64,000 nt of DNA from an uncultured Draconibacterium sp. (GTDB lineage Bacteria > Bacteroidota > Bacteroidia > Bacteroidales > Prolixibacteraceae), in assembly GCA_947492175.1 (NCBI GenBank), contig CANLMQ010000010.1:133530-197529 (forward strand). Direction: 5' to 3'. The notes under the pieces are model-generated. The model had not been told where the DNA came from. It searched no databases and saw nothing but the letters and a program-made list of their open reading frames with translations. Shown here piece by piece: positions 52,887 to 61,871 of this stretch. Position numbers and translations under genes: made by a program. Numbering within the stretch: the first letter of the stretch is position 1; each line of letters begins with the position of its first letter.

Positions 52887-53951
52887 ATGAAAACAAAAGC
52901 TCTCTTTGCTGAACGCATCAAATCAGCACGTTTGATGAATGGATTTTCGTTGCAGGATTTAGCAGATGCCATGGATAATAAGCTATCTCGACAAGCACTT
53001 CATCGTTATGAAAAAGGGGAAGTAATTCCTGATGCAGAGAAAATTAACTGGCTAAGCAAAGCCCTCAACGTTAGCTCAGATTATTTCTTTAGGTCCACCA
53101 AGATAGAGTTGACCGATGTTGAATACAGAAAGCTAAGCAATATGCCAAAAAAGGAAGCTGCAATAATCAATGAAAAAACCAAGGAATATCTTTCGAGGTA
53201 TTTAGAATTAGAAGAAATCATTGGAGTCCAGAACAAATTTGAGAATCCATTTGAAAATTCTGAAACAATAGTTAACTACGAGCAAGTAAATGATGCAGCC
53301 AATATGTTAAGAGATAAATGGTTTCTTGGAAGAGGGCCACTATTTAACATCGTTGAATTGTTTGAAGATAAAAATATCAAAGTCGTAAAACTGGATGTTG
53401 ATGAAGATTTTGATGGACTACAGACTTTTGTAAATGGAACAATCCCTGTTGTTGCATTCAATATCCGAAAAGCAAATAAACCCGACAGAATACGTTTTAC
53501 ATTACTTCATGAGTTAGCTCATCTATTATTGAAATTTGGAAATATAACTGAAAGGCAAAAGGAAACTTTGTGCCACCAATTCGCAGGAGCAATGTTATTG
53601 CCAGAAGAAACAATCAAGGCTGAATTAGGAGAACATCGCAACAAACTATCAACCTTGGAATTAGGAAACATTAAAAAGCAGTATGGAATTTCAATGCAGG
53701 CCATAGTTATGAGAGCTAAAGCATGTGGAATAATCAATGAACATTATACCAAACAATTTTTCTTTTTTATGAGACAGATGAATTGGAGAGTAGATGAGCC
53801 AGTAGATTATATGGGCGTGGAAGAAAGCAACCGCTTTGAACAGCTCTTATTCAGAGCATTAATTGAGGACCAGATTTCAATGTCTAAAGCAGCTTCTCTC
53901 TTAAACAAGCCTTTAGCTGATTTTAAAAAGGAGCATCAGACTATGATTTAA
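52887..53951 (+). CDS. XRE-family regulator with ImmA/IrrE metallopeptidase domain
   Basis: 354 residues from the ATG at 52887. Residues 8-65 are an XRE helix-turn-helix (FSLQDLADAMDNKLSRQALH); a long helical linker follows; H208-E-L-A-H212 in LLHELAHLLL is the zinc site of the ImmA/IrrE (COG2856) peptidase, with LCHQFAGAMLLP after it. Proteins of this build repress mobile-element or toxin genes and lose repression by regulated cleavage. Direct repeats over both divergent promoters suggest control of its own gene and the ubiquitin-like operon. A PIN-domain gene follows 35 bases downstream. Confidence 0.9.
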   Translation: MKTKALFAERIKSARLMNGFSLQDLADAMDNKLSRQALHRYEKGEVIPDAEKINWLSKALNVSSDYFFRSTKIELTDVEYRKLSNMPKKEAAIINEKTKEYLSRYLELEEIIGVQNKFENPFENSETIVNYEQVNDAANMLRDKWFLGRGPLFNIVELFEDKNIKVVKLDVDEDFDGLQTFVNGTIPVVAFNIRKANKPDRIRFTLLHELAHLLLKFGNITERQKETLCHQFAGAMLLPEETIKAELGEHRNKLSTLELGNIKKQYGISMQAIVMRAKACGIINEHYTKQFFFFMRQMNWRVDEPVDYMGVEESNRFEQLLFRALIEDQISMSKAASLLNKPLADFKKEHQTMI

Positions 53952-53986
53952 TGTTCTAAGAATATGTTAATCCTTTTTCATTTGTG

Positions 53987-54499
53987 ATGAAAACCAAAAT
54001 TGCTGTAACCGATGCTTGTATCTTTATTGACCTCTATGACTTAGGTCTTGCGTCAATGTTTTTCAATCTTGATGTTGAAATACATACAACTTCATCAGTT
54101 TATTTTGATTTAAAGGAGGAACACCGACAAGTACTGAATGCATATCAATCGGTAAAAAAACTAATTGTTCATAATCTTGTAGAGAAAGATTTCATAGCAA
54201 TTCACACAGAACCATATCCAAACTCATTGTCAGAAACAGATAAATCAGTCATATATATTGCAAATAATCTTAACGCATCTGTACTAAGCAGCAATAAGGT
54301 GATTATAGATTGTGCGATAAACAAATCAATAAAAATTCACGGGATGATATGGATTTTTGACAACCTTGTGAACAGCAAAATGTTGTCCCCTCAGGAAGCT
54401 ATCATAAAACTAAAACAGCTTATTACCATGAATTTTGTTTTCCAAAACAACCAAACCTTAAAGGACGAAATTAAAAAGCGCTTTAATCTCTGGAACTAA
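53987..54499 (+). CDS. PIN-domain protein, possible toxin
   Basis: 170 residues from the ATG at 53987 (a GTG directly precedes it). The start KIAVTDACIFIDLYDLGL is a PIN nuclease pattern with the first Asp (D9) and adjacent Cys; SETDKSVIYIANNLNASVLS and NKVIIDCAINKSI match the second acidic cluster and final Asp. Pairs of XRE-COG2856 with PIN proteins have been predicted as toxin-antitoxin modules. Which gene is the toxin here is inference. Confidence 0.7.
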   Translation: MKTKIAVTDACIFIDLYDLGLASMFFNLDVEIHTTSSVYFDLKEEHRQVLNAYQSVKKLIVHNLVEKDFIAIHTEPYPNSLSETDKSVIYIANNLNASVLSSNKVIIDCAINKSIKIHGMIWIFDNLVNSKMLSPQEAIIKLKQLITMNFVFQNNQTLKDEIKKRFNLWN

Positions 54500-54556
54500 T
54501 AAATCTATTCACCCACAAACTTCCAATATAAGCCAAACAATTTTGCTCAATTTCAT

Positions 54557-55051
54557 TTACCACCTATTGGATTCTTTTAGATATTCCACATTATTAAATA
54601 CAGCAATTTTAGCGGTGTTTAAGTCATCGTAAGATTTCTTCCCAAACACTTCACCAATTTTAATCCTAAATTTTAACGTCTTCTTATCTCTGTAAATAAG
54701 TAAGTGATGGTTTTCGTAGTTTATGAAATGGTTTCCGTTTCTACTTGTCTTCCAATTCTTATTCAACCAATTTATTCTACGATTGCTTTTGTTTCTTAAT
54801 TCTCTTTCACGTTTTTGAGGATTCAGATAATCATTGGTCATTTTTTCTGCACAGTTGCAGCCAACCCTAAATTCCTCTTCAACTTCGTTATGAGTTACAA
54901 TATGAACATACCTGATTTTTGGTTGCCCACACATCATGCATATTTCATATTCAGTTTCCCATTCAGGCTGACCATCTTCTCTTACATCAATAACATCTTC
55001 TAATATCCAGCCTTTATGTGGAATCCCATCCTGATTCCAATAATTAGCCAT
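54557..55051 (-). CDS. hypothetical protein with CxxC and CxC metal-binding cluster
   Basis: 164 residues. CMMCGQP at about residue 38 and RVGCNCAEKM at about 63 form a Cys4 zinc-ribbon-like site. The rest is basic and Asn-rich (KSNRRINWLNKNWKTSRNGN). No family is recognised. It ends the type I restriction operon, nine bases after hsdS, so it may be an accessory of that system. Confidence 0.65.
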   Translation of the reverse strand: MANYWNQDGIPHKGWILEDVIDVREDGQPEWETEYEICMMCGQPKIRYVHIVTHNEVEEEFRVGCNCAEKMTNDYLNPQKRERELRNKSNRRINWLNKNWKTSRNGNHFINYENHHLLIYRDKKTLKFRIKIGEVFGKKSYDDLNTAKIAVFNNVEYLKESNRW

Positions 55052-55060
55052 TACTTTTTT

Positions 55061-56998
55061 TTATTTCGGTTTATCAATCAATTTTCCCCATCCATCAGGC
55101 ACAATTCCATCTTCTCTCATCCATACTAATGCACCATCCAGTCTGTCTTTGTATTTTATTTTTTGTTTATCCCAGTTTAGAAAATCATGTTTTAATAAAT
55201 CATCGCTAATTGGTTGGTTTTTTATAATACGATTATTCCAAACTGCATACATTGTTGCAATAATTTCACATTGCTCCCAGGTCGATTTTTTAAAAATCGA
55301 AAGAAATGTATCAACTCCCTTTGACTCTGCTTCAAAATTCTCAATAAACAAATTATCAAGTTCAGAGGCATAATTCAGCGCAGTGTAGTTAACTCTATGA
55401 TTCTTTAAATGAGATTGTTCAATCCTATAAAACCTTAGCCTTTCCAATGTGGATTCTATTTCTCGCAATAAATTACCATCATGAGGTCCAGCAACCTTTC
55501 TTTTATAATTTGAATCCAAGTCCAGTTTTAAGTGATGCTCTACTAAATAAAGTAGTTTTTGAAATTTAACACGACCAAAATCCTCAGTATTAGTTTGGTT
55601 GATAATGTGTCCTGCCAAGATTGCTTTTTCAGAAGGGTTACATTTGCGTGCTTTTAAACTAATTTCTTTTTTCTCTGGGTTTAAAGCCTCCCTCAACACC
55701 TGCTGCAATAACATTTCATTCTGCTGCTGGCTGGCTTTTATACTTTCTGCCAGATTATCACAGAGACTAATACCTTCTTCTAACTTCTGCTCTATTTCAT
55801 ACTGTTCTATTACTGGTGGTAGAGGTACAATTAAATTTCCTATTTGATTTAGATTAAGTCCCGGTTTATCCCCATAGATTAACTCAGCAAATTGTGCCTT
55901 ACCGATATTCTCAGATATAATAGCCTTATGCAACCATTTTGCAATTGTTTTTTCAATTAAACGAATTAAGGCAACGTGTTGACTTACATAGGCAACTGAG
56001 CTTTCAATTTCTTCTACTAATGCTGAATTTGAAACACCTGCCCCCGTTATAGTAATTAAAATATCTTTTCTCAGTAATGATGTTCTCTTTCCTTCTATTT
56101 TTTGGGGCAATTGTACAAATGCTTTCTCTACGAGGTTCAAATTTTCAGCTTTAATATTCTGTGACCTGATGAACAAATCACCCGTTTTGGAATAGTACTT
56201 ATTCCAATTCCTTGAACCACTGGTAATCAATTCACAAATTTCACCCAATCTACACCACTCCCAAGTTCCAGGAATATCAAATGGAATCTCATCTTCTAAA
56301 ATTGGGGGCAATGGCTTTTGCTTCTTGATTTTTTTCTCCTTAATCAGTTGTTCCTTTTCAGCCTTAATTCGTTTTAAAAGTTCACTTGCTGGTTCAACAT
56401 CAGGATTTTCTTCTCTCCATTTTGCTGTTAACTTGCCTTGCATGGCTTCTTTTAGGAATGCTTGACGAAGTTGTTTAACAAAATCTAATTGCAATATGAT
56501 ATTATCAGCTTGCTTATTTAAGATACTATTACGTGTTTTTAATGTATCAACAATTAGTTTTTGGTCATCTATATCAGTTGGAATCAGAATCTTTAATGGT
56601 AAAAGATGCTTAGGTTTTATCTCTGTTTTAATTCCACCCGGAACTTGTTCCTTTAAAGCAGCTTTAAACTCAGGACTCTTTAAGAAGTACTTTAAAAAGT
56701 CTAAATCTATTTTATTCGCATTATACTCGTATGATGAATAGTGAATTGTTGCTTTAACATCCTTTTTGCCACGGTACACAGCCATAGCCCCCTTCTCTAC
56801 ATTGATTCCTGAAATAACAAGGTCACCATCCCGAACTAAAATCATATTTGTTTTTGATGGTTTATCAGATAAATGAATCTCACCTGAAAAGTCTATCTTT
56901 TCAATTCTTTCTAATCCTGCTATTTCTTTGTCATCAGGTTTATATCTACCCTTTCTTTCACTAAGAAAGCTATTTATACTTACCAATTGCCAACTCAT
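55061..56998 (-). CDS. hsdS: type I restriction specificity subunit with extra C-terminal domain
   Basis: 645 residues. Two target-recognition domains separated by helical spacers occupy 1-440 (second half begins near IPGTWEWCRLGEICELITSG; spacer LKTRNSILNKQADNIILQLD). Most HsdS proteins end there. About 206 further residues follow, starting near NPEKKEISLKARKC and including GRVKFQKLLYLVEHHLKL and AGPHDGNLLREI, which resembles SocA/Panacea-type (DUF4065-like) helical domains. The gene overlaps hsdM by four bases. Confidence 0.85.
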   Translation of the reverse strand: MSWQLVSINSFLSERKGRYKPDDKEIAGLERIEKIDFSGEIHLSDKPSKTNMILVRDGDLVISGINVEKGAMAVYRGKKDVKATIHYSSYEYNANKIDLDFLKYFLKSPEFKAALKEQVPGGIKTEIKPKHLLPLKILIPTDIDDQKLIVDTLKTRNSILNKQADNIILQLDFVKQLRQAFLKEAMQGKLTAKWREENPDVEPASELLKRIKAEKEQLIKEKKIKKQKPLPPILEDEIPFDIPGTWEWCRLGEICELITSGSRNWNKYYSKTGDLFIRSQNIKAENLNLVEKAFVQLPQKIEGKRTSLLRKDILITITGAGVSNSALVEEIESSVAYVSQHVALIRLIEKTIAKWLHKAIISENIGKAQFAELIYGDKPGLNLNQIGNLIVPLPPVIEQYEIEQKLEEGISLCDNLAESIKASQQQNEMLLQQVLREALNPEKKEISLKARKCNPSEKAILAGHIINQTNTEDFGRVKFQKLLYLVEHHLKLDLDSNYKRKVAGPHDGNLLREIESTLERLRFYRIEQSHLKNHRVNYTALNYASELDNLFIENFEAESKGVDTFLSIFKKSTWEQCEIIATMYAVWNNRIIKNQPISDDLLKHDFLNWDKQKIKYKDRLDGALVWMREDGIVPDGWGKLIDKPK

Positions 56999-58419
56999 TT
57001 AAGAACTTCATTTAACTGGTTTAACAATTTCTGACTTTTCTCAAATGAGGTTTCCAGCATTTGTATTAATTCAGTACTGCTATGTTCAATGACTTCTTCT
57101 TGTTTATTGGGATTTTTAATGTCCAACTCATAGTTCCTGTCAATGATGGTCTGAATATCCACCTTCCAACAAATCTCAGATTCTTCTCGTTTATGCCACC
57201 ACTTTTTTATTGGCTTAAACTCTTTAACCTGAATGGGCTTTGTTTTGCTGTAACTTTTCTGACCTTCTGGCAACCTGTGTTCATAATACCAAACCTCTTT
57301 TGTAGGTTCTCCTTTGATAAAAAACAACAGGTTGGTTGCCACTGTTGCATAAGGTTGAAATACTGAGTTTGGCAGCCTTATGATGGTATGAAGATTACAG
57401 TCTTCCAACAATTTTTGCCTCACTCTTTGTTTTACTCCATCCCCGGTTAATGAACCATCTGGCAGCACAATACCTGCTCTACCTCCTTTCTTTAACAGGT
57501 GAATCATCAGAATCAGAAAAAGGTCTGCACTTTCTTTGGTCCTGTAATTCAAAGGGAAGTTATTTTCATTATTATTGGCCACAATGCCACCAAAAGGGGG
57601 ATTTGCCAAAATTGCGTTCACCCTGTTTTTCTCTGTATAGTTACTTAGTGGTTGGTCTAATGAATCCCTGTAAGTGATTTTAGGAACTTCAATATCGTGT
57701 AGTATCAAATTTGTTGTAGCCAGCAAGTAAGGAAGTGGTTTGTATTCCCATCCAGCAACATTTTCAGCAATGCTCTTTCTTTCTTCAACGTTATTGGCTT
57801 GCTGTTTCAAATGTTCAATTGCAGCAGTCAAATAACCACCTGTTCCACATGAGGGGTCTAAAATTTTTTCTCCCAACTTGGGAGCAATCATTTCAGTTAT
57901 AAATTGTGTAATTGCCCTTGGAGTGTAAAATTCACCACTTTTACCTGCACTTTGCAAGTCCTTCAAAATAGTTTCATACAACTCACCAAAAGCATGTCTT
58001 TCTTTGGCTACATTAAAATCCAGTTCATTGAGTTTGTTTAATACTTTTCGGATATTAATGCCACTTTTCATATAGTTGTTATTCCCCTCAAAAACTTCCC
58101 GGACAATTACTGCCCTGCCATTTCCTGTAGCCAGATTAAGATTCCTAAATGTGGGGAACAGTTTTCTATCTACAAATTCCAGTAGTTCATCGCCTGTTAT
58201 GCCTTCATCATCCCCTGCCCATTCATCCCAATGTAATTCATCCGGGATAGGACTTTTGTAATTGTCGTCCAATAATTCAAGTTCTTTGTCTTTATCTGAA
58301 AATATCTTTAAAAAGAGCATCCATCCCAATTGCTCAATCCTCTGTGCATCACCATTCAGTCCTGTATCTTGCCACATTATCCTCCTGATGCCATCCAGTA
58401 CTCCTTTAAGGTTTGTCAT
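56995..58419 (-). CDS. hsdM: type I restriction-modification methyltransferase subunit
   Basis: 474 residues, the N6-adenine methylase: N-terminal helical HsdM domain, AdoMet motif ILDPSCGTGGYLTAAI, catalytic ANPPFGG (NPPF). It methylates the site chosen by HsdS and, with HsdR, makes the restriction complex. Confidence 0.94.
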   Translation of the reverse strand: MTNLKGVLDGIRRIMWQDTGLNGDAQRIEQLGWMLFLKIFSDKDKELELLDDNYKSPIPDELHWDEWAGDDEGITGDELLEFVDRKLFPTFRNLNLATGNGRAVIVREVFEGNNNYMKSGINIRKVLNKLNELDFNVAKERHAFGELYETILKDLQSAGKSGEFYTPRAITQFITEMIAPKLGEKILDPSCGTGGYLTAAIEHLKQQANNVEERKSIAENVAGWEYKPLPYLLATTNLILHDIEVPKITYRDSLDQPLSNYTEKNRVNAILANPPFGGIVANNNENNFPLNYRTKESADLFLILMIHLLKKGGRAGIVLPDGSLTGDGVKQRVRQKLLEDCNLHTIIRLPNSVFQPYATVATNLLFFIKGEPTKEVWYYEHRLPEGQKSYSKTKPIQVKEFKPIKKWWHKREESEICWKVDIQTIIDRNYELDIKNPNKQEEVIEHSSTELIQMLETSFEKSQKLLNQLNEVLK

Positions 58420-58422
58420 ATA

Positions 58423-59049
58423 TTATAAATTCCAAATTTTTGATTTCGTATAAAAGTCCTTTTTCCAGATAATTTTTATCTTTCCTCTACCATCAAGCTG
58501 TGTTAAATCTATTTTGCCCAAAAACTCATATATACTATTTAGTTCTGAATTTACAGAAAGAAAATAAGCATTTTCATAACCAAATCCAGTAATTAAATGG
58601 TTGAGCTTTTTCAAATCCTCATTAAAAGCACTCTCAGTGAAATCATCAGTTGCTTTTACTTCCATTGCAAAGATATGCCTGTTTGAATTTCCCGGTGAGT
58701 GTAAAAGAAAATCGGGAATAAAATCATTGTCATAGGGTTCGCAATCCATTAAATCCATTAGTTCTAATATCATTGGTTTTCTTACTTCTCCTTGCAACAT
58801 TATTTGCTCCAATGACTGAACTTTAGCACGTTTGTATTTTTCAATCTCTAACCTCATTTGATGATAGAGTTCATAGCAAAATACTCTTTCTCCAAATCGT
58901 TCAAAGTTTCCATTGCTATAATTTCCACTTCTTCCAGCAAAAGCACCTTTAATTGCCTCTATATTTTCATAAACTGTTGAATAGTATACAGATTCAATCC
59001 TATTCAGAGCATTCAAAATTATTAAATCAAAATCATTTGACTCCATCAT
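58423..59049 (-). CDS. predicted PD-(D/E)XK-fold protein between hsdR and hsdM
   Basis: 208 residues. D113 in IPDFLLH, then E130-x-K132 in FAMEVKATDDF make a PD-(D/E)XK nuclease-like core, with a possible extra Glu near residue 60. It begins two bases after the hsdR stop and ends three bases before hsdM, so it is part of the restriction operon. It could be an additional effector nuclease, or an inactive DNA-binding version. No named family is recognised. Confidence 0.65.
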   Translation of the reverse strand: MMESNDFDLIILNALNRIESVYYSTVYENIEAIKGAFAGRSGNYSNGNFERFGERVFCYELYHQMRLEIEKYKRAKVQSLEQIMLQGEVRKPMILELMDLMDCEPYDNDFIPDFLLHSPGNSNRHIFAMEVKATDDFTESAFNEDLKKLNHLITGFGYENAYFLSVNSELNSIYEFLGKIDLTQLDGRGKIKIIWKKDFYTKSKIWNL

Positions 59050-59050
59050 A

Positions 59051-61444
59051 TTATGCTCCCGTTTTATAAAGTTCTTCTTCCATTTCCTTTATTGCTGCCA
59101 AATATTTTGCCTTGCTGCCAAACTGTTTGATAATTTCAATAGGTGAACCATACTCCGTTAAAGGCTGTACTTTTAATACTTCCATACTTTCAATATTAGT
59201 TACTCCTTCATCTGCATATTTTTCAAGCAATGCTTCAAGAACCTTTCTGGCTTGTTCTCCATACTTAGTAAAATAGTTGCGTTTTTTGACATTTTCTGCT
59301 CTCTCTTTTCTTGTTAAGGGTGGCTGGTCATAAGCGACATGACATATTAAATCAAAAATGTCAACTTCACGGTTAACAGCATCTCTGAGAGCATCAACCA
59401 AAACACCTTGTTCTTCTAATTCACTTATGATAGCTTCTTTCTTATCTGATGTATTCCAAGTATTCAGGAAATCATTCAAAGTTGCAAATTGTCCTTTGAT
59501 GATTTCTCTTGTATGGTCTTTCAGACTTATTGTTATAGGCTTACCATTATGGTCAAAATACATCTCTCTGCTAATTAAAACAGAGACATCAACTCCATTT
59601 ACATATACCTTCTTTCTTGGTGGAGGTGGTGGCAAAGGTGGCAGAGGTGGTTCTGGTGTTCCTGTTGGTGGGTCAACTATTAGTTCTTCTCCTGTTTCCT
59701 CATCTATAATTGGAGAATCTGTTTCTTCTTCCTCATCAACAATATCACCTAAATCTACATCCTCTGATACTGGTTTTATTCTGATTGGGTCACCATCGAA
59801 ATTCTTATCAGCAAATAAATCAGTTGCATTCCTGAAATCAAGAATGTTAAAATACAACTTGCCAAATTCTTCATTTATTCTTGTTCCCCTGCCAATAATC
59901 TGCTTAAACTTAGTCATAGAATTAATGTTGGCATCAAGCACGATAACCTTACAAGTTTGAGCATCAACACCAGTAGTCATTAATTCAGAAGTAGTGGCAA
60001 TTACAGGATAAGTTTCTTCCGGGTTAATAAAATTATCCAGTTCCCGTTTCCCCTCATCATTATCACCAGTAATCTGCATGATGTACTTGTGATTGTAATT
60101 GGCAATGTCTGAATTCAGATTCATTAAAGCCATCCTCATTCTTTCTGCATGGTCTATATCAGTGCAGAATACAATGGTTTTAGCATATCGGTCATAACCT
60201 TTAAGAAATTCAGTTAACTTTTTGGCAACTGTCAGAGTTCTTTCATCAATTACAAGGTTTTTATCAAAATCCTTTCGGTTATAAATCCTGTCTTCAACAA
60301 CATCTCCATCTTTGTCTCTCTTTCCATATTCAGGTCTGTAACCTTCCAAATCAACATTTAACCCTATACGGATAACTCTGTATGGAGCAAGGAAACCATC
60401 ATCAATACCCTGTTTTAAGGAATAGGTGTAAATCGGGTCTCCAAAATATTCAATGTTGCTTGTTTCTTTGGTTTCTTTAGGTGTTGCTGTTAAACCAATA
60501 TGCGTGGCATCCTTGAAATAGTTGAGAATTTCTCTCCATGCACTATCATCTTTGGCACTTCCTCTGTGGCACTCATCAATAACCACAAGGTCAAAAAACT
60601 CTCTTGAAAACTGCTTGTACGCATTTGCTTCTTCATCAGCACCTGACAAGCCCTGATACAAGGCTAAATAAACTTCATAGCTCTTATCAATCATCCTGTG
60701 TTTTACCACAGTCATCTTGTCCTTAAAATGCTTAAAATCCCCTCTGCGTGTTTGGTCAATCAATGCATTCCTGTCAGCTAAAAAAAGGATTCGTTTTTTG
60801 GTTTTACTTTTCCATAATCGATGAATTATCTGGAAAGCAGTATAGGTTTTCCCTGTCCCTGTAGCCATCACCAATAAGATTCTGTTCTGACCAGATGCAA
60901 TTGCTTCAACAGTTCTGTTTATTGCAATCTGCTGGTAATACCTTGGTGTTCTACCAGAACCATCATAAAAATAATCCTGAGCAGCAATTTTTTCTGCTTC
61001 CGGGGTATGAATTCCTTTATACTTTTTGTATTTCTGCCATAGCTGCTCAGGTGTAGGAAAAGATTCATTATCCAACTCTGATTCCAGATTTCCATCTTCT
61101 GCTGTCCTGTCATGAAAAATAAAGCCATCACCGTTACTGCTGAATACACTTGGAATATCAAGAATCTGAGCATACTCCAAAGCTTGCTGCATTCCTGCTC
61201 TTACAGAATGTTTGTTATCCTTGGCTTCAATAATTGCAATTGGGATATTGGGCTTGTAGTAAAGAATATAGTCTGCCCTCTTTCTTTTTCCCCTTGCTGT
61301 AAGCTTACCTTTTACATAGATTTTACCATCAGTAAAAGTTACTTCTTCTTTGAGTTGAGTTAATTTGTCCCAACCTGCTTTTTCTACAGCAGGAGTGATA
61401 AACTTCGTACAGATGTCTCTTTCAGACATATTTTTCTTGTCCAT
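59051..61444 (-). CDS. hsdR: type I restriction endonuclease subunit (helicase-nuclease)
   Basis: 797 residues, an EcoEI-type HsdR. N-terminal PD-(D/E)XK with D58, E73 and K75 (IIEAKDNKHS); SF2 helicase with Walker A ATGTGKT (194-200), DECH (290-293), LTATPKET and late QIIGRGTR. A proline-rich linker (592-610) precedes the C-terminal HsdM-docking helices (REIIKGQFATLNDFLNTW). It cleaves unmodified DNA after translocation. Confidence 0.93.
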   Translation of the reverse strand: MDKKNMSERDICTKFITPAVEKAGWDKLTQLKEEVTFTDGKIYVKGKLTARGKRKRADYILYYKPNIPIAIIEAKDNKHSVRAGMQQALEYAQILDIPSVFSSNGDGFIFHDRTAEDGNLESELDNESFPTPEQLWQKYKKYKGIHTPEAEKIAAQDYFYDGSGRTPRYYQQIAINRTVEAIASGQNRILLVMATGTGKTYTAFQIIHRLWKSKTKKRILFLADRNALIDQTRRGDFKHFKDKMTVVKHRMIDKSYEVYLALYQGLSGADEEANAYKQFSREFFDLVVIDECHRGSAKDDSAWREILNYFKDATHIGLTATPKETKETSNIEYFGDPIYTYSLKQGIDDGFLAPYRVIRIGLNVDLEGYRPEYGKRDKDGDVVEDRIYNRKDFDKNLVIDERTLTVAKKLTEFLKGYDRYAKTIVFCTDIDHAERMRMALMNLNSDIANYNHKYIMQITGDNDEGKRELDNFINPEETYPVIATTSELMTTGVDAQTCKVIVLDANINSMTKFKQIIGRGTRINEEFGKLYFNILDFRNATDLFADKNFDGDPIRIKPVSEDVDLGDIVDEEEETDSPIIDEETGEELIVDPPTGTPEPPLPPLPPPPPRKKVYVNGVDVSVLISREMYFDHNGKPITISLKDHTREIIKGQFATLNDFLNTWNTSDKKEAIISELEEQGVLVDALRDAVNREVDIFDLICHVAYDQPPLTRKERAENVKKRNYFTKYGEQARKVLEALLEKYADEGVTNIESMEVLKVQPLTEYGSPIEIIKQFGSKAKYLAAIKEMEEELYKTGA

Positions 61445-61604
61445 ATCAAAAGTTTATGTTCCTGAGTGGCTTTATTGATAGAAATTTGAGGCATTAGTTT
61501 CATAAAATTCCCCCAAAAGTGCTTGCTTTTCAGGATATATCAATCTTTAGTTCTTTGAATGCTAAATTTAGGAATTTTATTGATAAATGAAATTGACAGC
61601 CAGA

Positions 61605-61859
61605 TTAATCCTTATCATCTTCCCAACAATTCACCACCAAAGAACCTTTTATTATCATATACAACATCAAGCTTCTATGCTGTTCATCAGTTCCCAAAAA
61701 ATCAAGGAATTCATTAACTACTTTTCCTGGTAGTTTTTGTAGCAAAGTGTCTTTATCAATCCTGTATTTTTTGAGTTCTTTGTCCTCGACAATACAAGTT
61801 TTCAAAACCTCAAAACAGTTCTCATCAGGTTCTTGGTGGATTAGTTGTAGTTGCTTCAT
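61605..61859 (-). CDS. hypothetical small protein
   Basis: 84 residues from the ATG at 61859. Acidic and helical (KTCIVEDKELKKYRIDKDTL); unknown family. It follows the lipoprotein gene by 12 bases and lies 160 bases before hsdR. Confidence 0.5.
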   Translation of the reverse strand: MKQLQLIHQEPDENCFEVLKTCIVEDKELKKYRIDKDTLLQKLPGKVVNEFLDFLGTDEQHRSLMLYMIIKGSLVVNCWEDDKD

Positions 61860-61871
61860 TCTCAAATTTGA

